Shown: positions 10,480-19,846 of the stretch, piece by piece
Layout: the number at the start of each line of letters is the position of its first letter
How positions within the stretch are numbered: position 1 is the first letter of the stretch
Assembly: GCF_041906005.1 (NCBI RefSeq)
Contig: NZ_JAYRJY010000001.1
Span: forward strand, 2,790,001-2,854,000
Length of the DNA: 64,000 nucleotides
Direction: 5' to 3'
DNA from: Ferrovibrio sp041906005
Lineage (GTDB): Bacteria; Pseudomonadota; Alphaproteobacteria; Ferrovibrionales; Ferrovibrionaceae
Notes under the pieces: generated by a model
What the model was told of the DNA's origin: nothing
The model's database searches: none
What the model saw: only the letters and a program-made list of their open reading frames with translations
Program-made: the position numbers and the translations under genes

Positions 10480-10517
10480 TTAACGTTCCAGTCGTTCACC
10501 GTGGTCTGGAATGTAAA
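10480..10517. repeat. Inverted repeat upstream of serine recombinase
   Basis: TTAACGTTCCAG (10480-10491) and CTGGAATGTAAA (10506-10517) match as inverted repeats at 10 of 12 positions. The GTTCCA to TGGAAT half-sites span 28 bp, the size of a resolvase crossover site. It lies 24 bp upstream of the recombinase start. A similar GTTCCA/TGGAAC pair precedes the second recombinase. Confidence 0.55.
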
Positions 10518-10536
10518 TAGTACAAATAGCTCTGAT

Positions 10537-13500
10537 TTACGACCCTAGCCGATGATATTTCTGCGTGATGTCGCGTGCGGTAACGAAGTGGCTGCCGAGC
10601 TTGCCGATCTCAGCGTCAAACTGCATAGGCACGGGCTGGCTGGAGACAACAATTCCAATCATGGTCGGAGAGTCAAAACCGACAAACTTTGAAACAGTAG
10701 GCAATTCGGCTTTCAAAGTTTCAAGTCTATCTAGGTGACGGCGAAGTTCGTCACGGCGGCCATTCGCCTGAACTTCGCCACGGTACTTAGATAGGCGCCA
10801 AGCGATTTCGCTGAACGTCTTGTCAAACCCTAAATCTTTACACTCGATAACAAGAACCTCTTTTGTGTCGCTGCACCAAGCGAGTACATCAATTTCTCCA
10901 AATCGTCGGTCCACTCTACGCTGCAATACCTCCCCACCGGAAAGGTTCTTCCGTACTTTCCAACCTATCGCTTCAAGTGTAGAGGCTATTTGATCGTTGA
11001 ATTCGGCTGCGGATTGAGCCCTCGTATTCTCGATGTACGTCTGCATTTCCGCGCTCGTAAATGCATCGGCCTCAATGAATCCGTTCGACACATCTGCGCA
11101 GAATTTTCCGATATGCATGGCTACCATTGCTGGAGCAATATGAAGTATTGGATTTTGGGATGCATCAAGTTGAACAATAGGTCGAGCAATTAGCGAAAGC
11201 TGCCGGCGAAAACGCCACGGGTACCAGCACCAATTCTGAAAACCGTCGGGTGCCATATCCCATTGTGAGCGAGGCGCTAAACTAAACTGTTTTAGCATCT
11301 TCTCGGCGTTCTCTAGGCTGACGCCATATTTTCCGATACGCGTTAAAAAATCTGAGCGGCCAACTTTAACTAACGCCTTTCCCTCAATAGCGAGGTCGGC
11401 CAGTGCGCGACCAAACTGCTGTGTATCTTTGAGGCTGAAGCCAAATTCAGCAGTCCACGGCTCCTGCAGACGCTCCAGTTTTGGCGGCAATTGATCTGTG
11501 GATTCTTCCGCATCTGCCATGACTTCATAATATTCCTCGTACTTGTCAGCAGCGGCGGCTAACGAAGCAGACTGATTACTCTCGCCATAGGATCGCATCA
11601 GTCTTTCGATCGGATCGTGATTCATAAGCACGTCGCCGCCAGGGGAAATTCGTATCTTTGCCTCCATCACACCTGCTCGAACGCAATCGGAGTATCCCCC
11701 CATATGGAACAGGATAGAGGCATCCGCGAGCCATGCCCCAATATCCAACGCATTTGGACGTAGGCCAGCACCGACCTGACAAACGCAGACCGCAATTTCG
11801 ATCAAGATGCGGCTTGAGAGGCTGCCCGCATTAAATTTGGCTATCTGTTCGATTGCTTGCCTTCTCGCAGCATCTGCGTCGTCGGCAAGTGCTCGAATGG
11901 CTCGGAAAGTTCGCTGCCATTGCGTAGTTTCGCATGCAATACTTTCGTGGTTTAGGAGCATAAGTTCAATTACAGCGTCGCGGTCAAACTGTGCGAGTGA
12001 ATCAGTTAGACGCCCCATCACAGACTTAACCAACGAATTCAGATAAACGCAGCACTCGTCCCGTCCAGAAATCTCATCACCTTGCGATCTCTTGCGGATG
12101 GACCAGCCCAAGCCAATTCTGGAGTATGCATCGTCGATTCTGGATATCGTGAACGACTTTTCCGGCAGCGATTCCTTTATGTAGTCTCTAAGCTCCGGAA
12201 CCGCGAATGCGTGAAAGTGACGCGCTGCATTGTCTCTAACGATGCTTTGAACAATATCGTCTGCTCTGGCGGCTGCTTCTGGTAGCAAGGCGACAACGAG
12301 CGCCCTTACGAGTGAACGCTCTGCGATATTGTCAGGCCGCCGGCTTCCAGAAACGAACTCCGTGCCAACAATTATTCTTAACTCGTCATGAGCCTCCTCA
12401 ATCGAAATATTACTGGCTATCTCCGCTTCTGTCGGAATAGGCGTATCGGTGGGTGGAATCGAAAACTTCTTGAAGTGGATCGAAACTGATCGGTTAGTAG
12501 GATCACCGATTACATGCTGATCTAGAAATCGCGCGGTGAACTCGACCCAGTGTTGTGCCATAAGGAAAAGATGATGGGCGAAATCCGGATTTGGCACTTC
12601 ACTGACGTTGATAAGAGTCCAAAGCCGTAGGTGTTCGCCCTCGTAGACGCACCTGCGGGTGCCTTCCATCAATGCATCTAGATCAAAATACAGCGGAGAT
12701 AGTGAAATCTGTCCGAAGCCAGGCTCAGAATTGATTCTTCGTACAGTGCAGCGACTGCTATCTGGGCGTATTGCCAAATGAACGTCCGCCGATACTGCCG
12801 CTTGCACTCTAAGGTCTAACAGCACGTTCGTCGGAATCATCAGTGGATAGGGACCGTCTGGATTCTCCGGATCAAGTCGTAAGCGTTCGTGCGGGACGAT
12901 ATGGCCCCGGAGGCTGTCGATCCAAGCGCAAAGGTTCAGCAGACCATTGGCATTGAAGAGCTCAAAGCCTTGCTGTCCAATGCGCCGGTGCGAATCCATA
13001 ACTTTGCATAATTCGACACTAGTAAATCCGGGGCGCCGACTTAACGAGGCTAGGTCATTTGCCCCAATATATTCCATCTCCCAGCCGCTCTTTGGTGCTT
13101 TAAGACCAAGCACCATTGGACGTCCCCACCCGCAAGCGACAACGAGAGAGTAACCTTTCCGGAACCGTGGGTGATTCGAGAATTGGCTTTGCCCACTTTG
13201 AATCGCCGCATTTACGACAGACGAAAGCGAATGCTGTTCTGTAATTTGCGCGAACCTCGTTTTGCTAAAATCACTGAGACTGTCGCAAGCGAAGATGAAT
13301 TGAAGGAACACGCCTTCTGTTAGCTCTAGTCCGAACGTACTGGTGTGACCAGCGGAGGAACGCTGGAATGCAATTGGGCTTCTACGTAGATCACCTAGAA
13401 TAAGATCGCGGTGGAAGAATGTTGCATGTGCCGCTGCAAGAGCTTCCTCTAGGTTTTCGACGAGACCGGCTGATAAGCATGTCCTGATTATGAGCGACCG

Positions 13501-14427
13501 GATGGCAAGGCCGATACAGTTGGGCAGGTAAACGGCAACTAAATCTCCGAACTGGAGAAGTGGCATGTCTTCGGCCGCGCTATAGCCAAATCTATGGTTA
13601 CCTAATTGGTCACGTAGTCGCGTATCGAAGATGAATGGAGCCAGGTCATTACTGCCTATTCCTAAGTCTGACAATTCAGCGTTCGAGAAAGTCACGCGTC
13701 GTCGCAGATTATCTGCTTCTTGTCGTTCTGCAGAAGGGAGAGTGCTAAGGGGCACAGAGTTCCCGACGGAATACTTTGGAAGTCCAGATCGAGCAGCAAT
13801 TTCTTCCGATAAGATCAACAAAGATCGGATAGCTCGCTTAGCCACCAGAAACTTGCCTTCATCCGGCATTGTTTCTAAAACATCGAGGAAAATCTGCGTT
13901 ATGAATCCGTTCCCTTCGACGTTTCCTTCAAATAAGCGGTAGTTTTGCGTGCCGTCAAAAATGCTGGTTACAAAAACTTCTTCCGCGCGATCTTCCAGAC
14001 GTCCGCATGAACCGCGATCCAGTTCATCGAACCACTTAGCAAGCTGATTAATTTTCGGGCGACGCGGTCCGGCGCACTTCCATAGTGCTAGATGTGCCAA
14101 CGCGGTTAACCGAAGATTGTTGCCCTGAAGAAAAGGAACAGTCAGGAGTCCACCGACCAGTGAACAGGTGGATGCGAACTCGCGGTCTGACAGCTCGCGC
14201 AAAAGCTTGGGATGTTCTTCCGCTAATTCAGCGAAAGAAAAATCTGAAATTGTTCGGTTAAAATCTGGGAGTTCAAAGTTCTCCAGGGATCTGGAGAGAC
14301 TACCAGGAGAGTCAGTCTTTCCTTTGATGTAGTCGGAGAGCTTACGGAATGGGTCTCTTTGTCGGCGCATTATGTGACTCGGGTAGCAGGCTGGGTTGCG
14401 CCGATTTTTGATGCTGGCGTTAGGCAC
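10537..14427 (-). CDS. Large protein with C-terminal PD-(D/E)XK nuclease-like domain
   Basis: A 1296-residue protein. The first 1100 residues match nothing I recognise. The C-terminal part has the PD-(D/E)XK layout: a helix (FNDQIASTLEAIGWKV), then GEID with Asp1180, then VLVIECK with Glu1195 and Lys1197. This arrangement occurs in Mrr/NERD-type and other defence nucleases. Base composition is clearly more AT-rich than the flanking groEL and FDH regions, indicating transfer. The start is uncertain: 14427 is GTG without a ribosome site, and the ATG at 14370 (MRRQRDPFRKLSDYI) is an alternative also without one. It stands alone and divergent from the next gene. A defence role is inference. Confidence 0.7.
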   Translation of the reverse strand: MPNASIKNRRNPACYPSHIMRRQRDPFRKLSDYIKGKTDSPGSLSRSLENFELPDFNRTISDFSFAELAEEHPKLLRELSDREFASTCSLVGGLLTVPFLQGNNLRLTALAHLALWKCAGPRRPKINQLAKWFDELDRGSCGRLEDRAEEVFVTSIFDGTQNYRLFEGNVEGNGFITQIFLDVLETMPDEGKFLVAKRAIRSLLILSEEIAARSGLPKYSVGNSVPLSTLPSAERQEADNLRRRVTFSNAELSDLGIGSNDLAPFIFDTRLRDQLGNHRFGYSAAEDMPLLQFGDLVAVYLPNCIGLAIRSLIIRTCLSAGLVENLEEALAAAHATFFHRDLILGDLRRSPIAFQRSSAGHTSTFGLELTEGVFLQFIFACDSLSDFSKTRFAQITEQHSLSSVVNAAIQSGQSQFSNHPRFRKGYSLVVACGWGRPMVLGLKAPKSGWEMEYIGANDLASLSRRPGFTSVELCKVMDSHRRIGQQGFELFNANGLLNLCAWIDSLRGHIVPHERLRLDPENPDGPYPLMIPTNVLLDLRVQAAVSADVHLAIRPDSSRCTVRRINSEPGFGQISLSPLYFDLDALMEGTRRCVYEGEHLRLWTLINVSEVPNPDFAHHLFLMAQHWVEFTARFLDQHVIGDPTNRSVSIHFKKFSIPPTDTPIPTEAEIASNISIEEAHDELRIIVGTEFVSGSRRPDNIAERSLVRALVVALLPEAAARADDIVQSIVRDNAARHFHAFAVPELRDYIKESLPEKSFTISRIDDAYSRIGLGWSIRKRSQGDEISGRDECCVYLNSLVKSVMGRLTDSLAQFDRDAVIELMLLNHESIACETTQWQRTFRAIRALADDADAARRQAIEQIAKFNAGSLSSRILIEIAVCVCQVGAGLRPNALDIGAWLADASILFHMGGYSDCVRAGVMEAKIRISPGGDVLMNHDPIERLMRSYGESNQSASLAAAADKYEEYYEVMADAEESTDQLPPKLERLQEPWTAEFGFSLKDTQQFGRALADLAIEGKALVKVGRSDFLTRIGKYGVSLENAEKMLKQFSLAPRSQWDMAPDGFQNWCWYPWRFRRQLSLIARPIVQLDASQNPILHIAPAMVAMHIGKFCADVSNGFIEADAFTSAEMQTYIENTRAQSAAEFNDQIASTLEAIGWKVRKNLSGGEVLQRRVDRRFGEIDVLAWCSDTKEVLVIECKDLGFDKTFSEIAWRLSKYRGEVQANGRRDELRRHLDRLETLKAELPTVSKFVGFDSPTMIGIVVSSQPVPMQFDAEIGKLGSHFVTARDITQKYHRLGS

Positions 14428-14623
14428 AACTGAACGCAGTAATTTGACCTAAAAAATCGGCTTATTTCGCTGAAATCTAACTGATTGACGCGTATTTTTG
14501 TTTCATATATACTACTTAAACGAGTGATTCGGCTTTCTTTATGTCTTGCCGAAGTCGTTAGCCTGCTGGTCTGGCAGGCCACCCAAACGGCCGAACCACC
14601 TAACTCCAATTTTGAGGATTTCA

Positions 14624-15658
14624 ATGACGCGAGCGACACCGTCGCTGCGGGCCGTGAGCGTTTGCGTTCACGGTAAGCCCGCGGCTGACCTGAAGGAGAA
14701 CCGTACCCGTTTGGACCTGCTGGGTCAGGTCATTGCCACAATGCGCGCCAACCGTACTTGGTTGAAGGCGGATGCCATCGTCCTACCCGGCGGCTTCCTC
14801 CGCCTGCGCCGACCTATCGGGCACCTGCCGGCGCCGGAGCGCGCTCTGTCCATTGCCGTAGATCCGACGATCAAGGCTGCGCAGGCATTGCTGGCAACCC
14901 TCCAGGAGACCTCGCCGGGCTGCCTGCTGATCACTGGTGTACTCGCCGATCCCTCGGATGCACGACAGCGGGTCGAGCAGGTCTGTGTAGCGCTGTCGGC
15001 ATCAAAGGTGGTCGGCATGGCCCGCAAGATATTCCCGACGCGCGGTGAGAGCAGAGGCCGGAAGTGTACCACCCCGAATGTTGAGGACTACCGTAGCCGA
15101 GAACGACTGGTGACTCTGCCGAGCGGCCACAAGGTGCTGCTATCGGCTTGCTATGACTTGTTCGGCCTCAGCGAAACGACAGATGACCCGTCGATGCGCT
15201 ACCACGCCATCCGCCGCTTGCGGTCGGGAAGTCAGATCCTCGGCATGGGAGAACCAGGCTTCCGAAACCTGCGGCGTCAATGCCTTCAGAATTGGGCGGA
15301 CATGCTGAAGGCTGAGGCTCCGCCAGTAGCGATAGCCACGATCCACGGATTTGAGCGGCCTGGCCTGGACGGCTTCTGGCAGCGGCATGGTATTGCGGCA
15401 GCGTCGGCCTCACTGAATGGCGGACTAGCTGTTGGTGCAGCGCATTTCGAGGACTGGCTGCCCGAGCCCGGGCAATCGACGCTCGCATCGAATGGCGTTC
15501 CTAAGCGACACCTCACTGCTGGAACCGGCCGCAAGGCGCACCGTCTGGCACCCAAGGACAGCTTCAGCATCGAACAGAAAGGCGAACAACTGGCGCTCGT
15601 CCGGCTGTTCGAGGCGGTGCCCGCTATCAATCAACCAGTCAAGAGAAGGAAACGGTGA
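14624..15658 (+). CDS. Nitrilase (carbon-nitrogen hydrolase)-like protein, probably degenerate
   Basis: A 344-residue protein with the spacing of the nitrilase fold. ADAIVLPGGFL stands where nitrilases have a PE motif carrying the catalytic Glu, MARKIFPTRGE matches the catalytic Lys segment, and LSACYDLFG matches the Cys nucleophile segment. The Glu is replaced by Gly, so activity by the normal triad is doubtful. The ATG at 14624 is preferred because GAGGA lies six bases upstream; the open frame extends to 14546. The stop TGA is directly followed by the DUF3768 ATG, so the two are co-translated. The family call rests on motifs only. Confidence 0.55.
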   Translation: MTRATPSLRAVSVCVHGKPAADLKENRTRLDLLGQVIATMRANRTWLKADAIVLPGGFLRLRRPIGHLPAPERALSIAVDPTIKAAQALLATLQETSPGCLLITGVLADPSDARQRVEQVCVALSASKVVGMARKIFPTRGESRGRKCTTPNVEDYRSRERLVTLPSGHKVLLSACYDLFGLSETTDDPSMRYHAIRRLRSGSQILGMGEPGFRNLRRQCLQNWADMLKAEAPPVAIATIHGFERPGLDGFWQRHGIAAASASLNGGLAVGAAHFEDWLPEPGQSTLASNGVPKRHLTAGTGRKAHRLAPKDSFSIEQKGEQLALVRLFEAVPAINQPVKRRKR

Positions 15659-16027
15659 ATGGCATTCTCGGAGAACTTACTCATGGTACTCAACAACTCA
15701 GCCAGTCGCGTCACCCGCATTCGGAATCTGAATGATCATTTTCGTCGCACGATGCTCGGCGGAAAGTATGTGCTTACCTTGGGCATCCGGATGCTCGGAA
15801 GCGACGCTGTAGCTGAAGTGCTGCGCAAGGTGCGGACCTTTGACGAATTCAATGTCGCCAACGATCCCCATCACGAGCACGACTTCGGAAGTTTCATGCA
15901 CGATGGCCAGAAAATCTTCTGGAAGATCGACACCTACGACAAGAACCTAGAGTTCCACTCATCCGATCCGTCAGATCCGTACAAAACGATGCGGATACTG
16001 ACGATCATGCTGGCGGAGGAATATTGA
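15659..16027 (+). CDS. DUF3768 family protein
   Basis: A 122-residue protein matching DUF3768: RIRNLNDHFRRTMLGGKYVLTLGI, then VRTFDEFNVANDPHHEHDFGSF, then FWKIDTYD and LTIMLAEEY. The family is common on plasmids and islands of Alphaproteobacteria, and its function is unknown. The ATG immediately follows the stop of the nitrilase-like gene, and AAGGA lies inside that gene's end. It is 8 bp from the AlpA-like gene. The run of three genes appears to be one accessory operon. Confidence 0.85.
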   Translation: MAFSENLLMVLNNSASRVTRIRNLNDHFRRTMLGGKYVLTLGIRMLGSDAVAEVLRKVRTFDEFNVANDPHHEHDFGSFMHDGQKIFWKIDTYDKNLEFHSSDPSDPYKTMRILTIMLAEEY

Positions 16028-16035
16028 GGTGAGCC

Positions 16036-16260
16036 ATGATTGAAGAAACGCCAACCAAGAAGCGCCTTCTTACGCTGGCTGAATTTACTGCAATCTATGG
16101 CCCTTGCCGTGCGTCAATCTACCGAATGTTCCATAGCGGTGATCTGCAAGGCACCAAATGGTTTGGACGCACATTAATTAGAATGGAAGAGGCTGAGCGT
16201 TGGGCAGCCAGTCTGCCCGCCTTCGTGCCGATGAATCAGCGCAGCTCCAAAGGCAAGTAA
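16036..16260 (+). CDS. AlpA/excisionase-like DNA-binding protein
   Basis: A 74-residue helix-turn-helix protein. KKRLLTLAEFTAIYGPCRASIYRMFHSGDLQGTKWFGRTLIRMEEAERWAASL has the MerR/AlpA-like arrangement in which an N-terminal helix pair is followed by a wing containing a basic residue and a Trp. Such proteins direct excision of mobile elements or regulate integrases. It is last of the operon with the nitrilase-like and DUF3768 genes and converges with an XRE regulator. No integrase lies beside it. Confidence 0.75.
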   Translation: MIEETPTKKRLLTLAEFTAIYGPCRASIYRMFHSGDLQGTKWFGRTLIRMEEAERWAASLPAFVPMNQRSSKGK

Positions 16261-16274
16261 GGTGCAGTGGAAAT

Positions 16275-16643
16275 TTAGCGGCCTTTGCGCGGCTTTGCTT
16301 TCACTAATGCGGCATTAATTTCGGCAAGATCCTCGGCTGACGCGACCTGTTCGCCTCGAAGAATTTTACGAACACGGCCAATCAGTTCCTCCTGCCGCAC
16401 TTCTTCAGCCGTCAGCTTTCGCGGAGCGACCCAGTCAAATAGGTCAAGGAAGCTCGTCCCCAGAGCGTCTGCAATTTCAAACGCAGTAGAGATGCGGGTG
16501 GACGTGGTGCCGGTCTCGATCTTAGAGACCGTATCGTCTGCCTTGCCGATCTTTTCCGCCAACTCGCTTTGGCTAATGCCGCGCTCGATGCGGAGTGCCT
16601 TTAGACGCTGTCCGAACAGACGATTCCGGGTGCTCTGATTCAT
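16275..16643 (-). CDS. XRE-family transcriptional regulator
   Basis: A 122-residue protein with an N-terminal Cro/CI helix-turn-helix: FGQRLKALRIERGISQSELAEKIGKADDTVSKIETGTTSTRISTAFEIADALGTSFLDLFDW (about residues 8-70). The C-terminal 50 residues are helical and basic. The start at 16643 (MNQSTRNRLFGQRL) fits the family; the open frame reaches 16703. It converges with the AlpA-like gene and probably controls an element gene or its own promoter. Confidence 0.85.
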   Translation of the reverse strand: MNQSTRNRLFGQRLKALRIERGISQSELAEKIGKADDTVSKIETGTTSTRISTAFEIADALGTSFLDLFDWVAPRKLTAEEVRQEELIGRVRKILRGEQVASAEDLAEINAALVKAKPRKGR

Positions 16644-16835
16644 GCCCGGAATTTCCCGCCGGGCTCGGGGTAATACCACAAGGTTAAATGGCGGAAATCT
16701 CATTGACCATCTAGAAATCCGCCGTAAGAATAAGGATGCGTAGGTAGACAGCCTGCTCAGCCGGATTCTAATGCCGAATCACTCAGGGGACATCGGCGCC
16801 CCAAAACTGCAAAACCCAGTCATTGAGGAACCCAT

Positions 16836-17471
16836 ATGTGGGACACACGCTCAGAACCGCCCCGCCGGGCGGCAGTACGCTTGCGCCTTCAGTCCAAGCT
16901 GATCTGCCTCGTAGCGATGCCGGTTTGCCTCGCAGTGCCGGCATGGTCGCAGCCTATCGGCACTGATCCAGCCGACGAACTGTGCGCCAAGCCGGGTGTA
17001 CTTCAGACCGCGCAGGAGATTGCGCAGAAGTTCTACCGAACCGAAACGCTAGACGGCGACGATGTAGCCGAGGCCCTCACTCAAGCCTTCAATGCCTTCT
17101 TTAAGCAGCGTGGGGCTACCAAGAGTTGGATGTTGGCCCACGATACGGACATGCGGCTCTTCCTGGGGGATAACCCGGGCCTTCGCAGCGAGGTCATCCA
17201 GGCTGCGCAAAAGCCGGCAGCCACCATTGGTTGGATCAGGGGTTACGGCCGGGCCAAGACCGGCGACGACTTTCGGTGCCGTGCCGAACTGATCCTCGAT
17301 CTGGAATTGCCGGCCGGGGACCGCACGGTCCAAGGGCCTGGTGGCGCCAAGCTCACCATTCCGGCCCACACGGTCGAGGCCGAGATACGTCGGCCTATCA
17401 TCATCACCGAGACCTTCGACCGCTTTGGCAAGGGTGTGATGAACATCGATGGCCTGGATGGCCGGCGCTAA
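16836..17471 (+). CDS. Secreted hypothetical protein
   Basis: A 211-residue protein with a basic N-terminus, then a hydrophobic stretch (LICLVAMPVCLAVPAWSQ, about residues 23-40) ending in an AxS-like cleavage site, so it is probably exported. The mature part contains ELCAKPG and a later FRCRAEL, two Cys that could form a disulfide. GAGGA precedes the ATG by seven bases. It is 22 bp from the lipoprotein hydrolase that follows and is probably co-transcribed with it. The family is not recognised. Confidence 0.7.
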   Translation: MWDTRSEPPRRAAVRLRLQSKLICLVAMPVCLAVPAWSQPIGTDPADELCAKPGVLQTAQEIAQKFYRTETLDGDDVAEALTQAFNAFFKQRGATKSWMLAHDTDMRLFLGDNPGLRSEVIQAAQKPAATIGWIRGYGRAKTGDDFRCRAELILDLELPAGDRTVQGPGGAKLTIPAHTVEAEIRRPIIITETFDRFGKGVMNIDGLDGRR

Positions 17472-17493
17472 CACCGCAGAAGGGGGAAATATC

Positions 17494-18318
17494 ATGAAGC
17501 GCAACATCCTGATTGTGGCGGCACTTGCTGGCCTCCTGACCGCCTGTCAGACCACAACACCACAGCAGAAAGTGACCTATCCGACCGCTTCCATGCCGGG
17601 CATGAGCGAACCAGTCGATATCGCGGGCGAGCTATTCAAACCTGACGGCGATGGGCCGTTTCCGGCCGTGATCGTCCTGCATGGCAGCGGCGGTATCTCG
17701 GAGCACTATCGGGGCTGGGCCCGCAAGCTGGTGTCCTGGGGCTATGTCGCCCTGATGACCGACAGCTTCGGTCCCCGCGGCTATGGCAGCATCATGACCA
17801 GCACACCATCCGTGATGCCGCAGAAGCGGGTATCGGACGTGATCGGGGCGGCCGAGTGGCTGTCCAAGCAGCCTTATGTGGCCAAGGGTCGGATCGGCAC
17901 CATCGGCTTCTCGCATGGTGGGTGGACGACCATGAAGCTGGTCCAGGCCGACATGCATGCCAAGGAATACGGCATCAAGGCTTCGGTGGCCTATTACCCG
18001 CTCTGCGATGTCCGCACCGAGGGCAGGGTCGATATTCCGGTCTTGATCTTGATTGGCGAAAAGGACGACTGGACGCCGGCCTTCCGCTGTCAGGAGTTGG
18101 TCGCCAGTCCGAACCTCCGTCGCAAGGATCTGGTGGACCTCGTCGTCTACCCGAACGTCTACCATTCCTTCGACGAATACATCCCCAAGCCTGTGACAGT
18201 TATGGGGACCAGTGTCGGCGGTAAGACCGAGCCCAAGCATCTGGAGATGAACCCAGCGGCTGCAGCGGATGCCGAGAAACGTACCAAAGCGTTCTTCGAC
18301 CGCCTTCTGAAGAATTGA
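17494..18318 (+). CDS. Dienelactone hydrolase-family lipoprotein
   Basis: A 274-residue alpha/beta hydrolase with a lipoprotein signal peptide: MKRNILIVAALAGLLTACQ ends in a LTAC lipobox. IVLHGSGG is the oxyanion-hole region, GFSHGGW carries the nucleophile Ser, GEKDDWTP the acid and NVYHSFDEY the His. The start at 17494 puts the lipobox at the right depth and has GGGGGA upstream; the open frame extends to 17449. The substrate is unknown. A second, non-lipidated paralogue follows 8 bp later, suggesting a paired periplasmic function. Confidence 0.85.
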   Translation: MKRNILIVAALAGLLTACQTTTPQQKVTYPTASMPGMSEPVDIAGELFKPDGDGPFPAVIVLHGSGGISEHYRGWARKLVSWGYVALMTDSFGPRGYGSIMTSTPSVMPQKRVSDVIGAAEWLSKQPYVAKGRIGTIGFSHGGWTTMKLVQADMHAKEYGIKASVAYYPLCDVRTEGRVDIPVLILIGEKDDWTPAFRCQELVASPNLRRKDLVDLVVYPNVYHSFDEYIPKPVTVMGTSVGGKTEPKHLEMNPAAAADAEKRTKAFFDRLLKN

Positions 18319-18326
18319 GGCCGGCT

Positions 18327-19316
18327 ATGCGAACCTGGCTTCAAGCATTGGTGGCTCCGGCAATCCTGGTCTGCCTATCGGCGGCGGTCTTGGCTGCAGA
18401 ACCCGTCAGTGATCTATTGGGCGGGGAGACCGGCAAACTTCTGTTCACGGCCAAGACCCCGACCAGTTATTCCGGTCTGGCCAAGGGGCAGCTCCAAGCA
18501 CAGACCATCTCCGGAGACCTGCTGCTTCCATCCAACATCACCGGTCGCGTTCCGGCTGTCGTGATCGCGCATGGCAGCGGCGGGGTATCGGACAAGGATT
18601 ACGAATGGGCCAAACTGTTCCTCGCGCAGGGCTGGGCCGCCTTTGTGGTCGATAGCTTTACGCAGCGGAATATCGGCAAGACCCGCGACAACCAGGGGCA
18701 GTTGAGCTACGCCGTGGGTATCGCGGACAGCTTGTCGGCCCTGCAACTCCTGGCAACTCATCCGAGGGTCGATTCTAAGCGGATCGCCGTGACTGGATTT
18801 TCAAGGGGTGGCTCGGCGGCGCTCTACGCCGTGCATGACATCTTCCGCAAGGCTGTCATCCTCAGCGACCTGAAGTTTGCCGCTCACGTAGCCCTCTATC
18901 CCGGCTGCTTGGTCTGGTCGGAGAAACAGACCGGCGCGCCAGTCCGTATCTACATGGGTGATCAGGACGACTACCAAACGCCGGAAACCTGCGGCCGGTA
19001 TGTTGAACTGATGCGCTCACGCGGTACAGACGCTCTCCTAACGGTCTATCCCGGCGCTAAGCACGGTTTCGACAACAGTTCGACCTCGGTATCCGTGGCG
19101 CCTCGGGCGGAGCAGTGGCGGGACTGCGGGCACCGCTACAATATCGACAACCAGACCTTCTGGCGGCCGGACACGAGCGAAACTCGCCCTGCATCCGAGA
19201 TCGCGGCTTACGAAGCAAGCTGCAAGCGGTTAGGTGCATCCTTTGGTGGCAATCGCAAGGCGAGGGAGGGTGCCATGAGTGCGTCAGTGGCCTTTTTGAT
19301 CGAGGTCTTTCGCTAA
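18327..19316 (+). CDS. Secreted dienelactone hydrolase-family protein
   Basis: A 329-residue paralogue of the preceding hydrolase. It has a signal peptide (MRTWLQALVAPAILVCLSAAVLAAEP), an AHGSGG oxyanion region, GFSRGGSAAL with the nucleophile Ser, GDQDDYQTP with the acid and AKHGFDNS with the His. The C-terminal 60 residues, rich in charged residues, are beyond the hydrolase fold. The ATG at 18327 is eight bases after the previous stop; the longer TTG start at 18315 overlaps that stop and is unlikely. It is likely periplasmic, with substrate unknown. Confidence 0.85.
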   Translation: MRTWLQALVAPAILVCLSAAVLAAEPVSDLLGGETGKLLFTAKTPTSYSGLAKGQLQAQTISGDLLLPSNITGRVPAVVIAHGSGGVSDKDYEWAKLFLAQGWAAFVVDSFTQRNIGKTRDNQGQLSYAVGIADSLSALQLLATHPRVDSKRIAVTGFSRGGSAALYAVHDIFRKAVILSDLKFAAHVALYPGCLVWSEKQTGAPVRIYMGDQDDYQTPETCGRYVELMRSRGTDALLTVYPGAKHGFDNSSTSVSVAPRAEQWRDCGHRYNIDNQTFWRPDTSETRPASEIAAYEASCKRLGASFGGNRKAREGAMSASVAFLIEVFR

Positions 19317-19846
19317 TGGTGCGCCAATCGGATTGTGAATGGCGAATGTCCACAGGAATGCATGAATGTCTGCGAGTGGTTTTGCAGTGCGGTTTTAAAG
19401 AAACCGTGTCGTCCGATAAATTTATTGGTTGATTTATAACGGGAGACGGGAAGCGAACCTTGGAAGTATCTAGGTTTGATATGTAGAGGAGCGACTTCGG
19501 CTGCCTCATTGGTGGCGCTGCGGGCCTCTCCCAGCCGGCCCTGGGCACAAACCGTTCCACCGATCATTGAATCAGTAAGATCGCCTTCATCGGGGTTGCT
19601 CCGGCCAAACGAGCTATAGAGCGGCGGGCTGAAGCAACAATGCTGTGTGGATCCGCCTAGTGCCGACCTGCATCAAAGTGTCTGGGCAACTCGATAGCAA
19701 CCCGAATCGTAGCGAATCGGCGGGCCGAGAATCCCGGTCGGGTTTGGATCGACGAAGCAACTCACATTCTGACAAAGAAATGAGCGCCCGCGCGATTCAG
19801 CGAAAAAAGCTCAGTAAGTCTATGTTTTACCGTTTAGTGGGGAGAT
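19317..19846. other. 530-bp intergenic stretch, no convincing gene
   Basis: Composition changes here from the GC-rich hydrolase genes to AT-richer DNA. A short hairpin CGGTTT-taaag-AAACCG lies at 19390-19406 without a T tract. Short open frames on both strands lack ribosome sites and recognisable motifs. It probably holds the junction of the restriction-modification island and the promoter of the methylase gene. Confidence 0.5.

Noticed and set aside
19317..19846. Third copy of the tRNA-Ser core marking the left end of an older element
   Set aside because: Reading this gap and the other gaps from 9.7 to 19.8 kb, I found no match to GAGAGGGTGGGATTC, so the left boundary of the RM island cannot be set.
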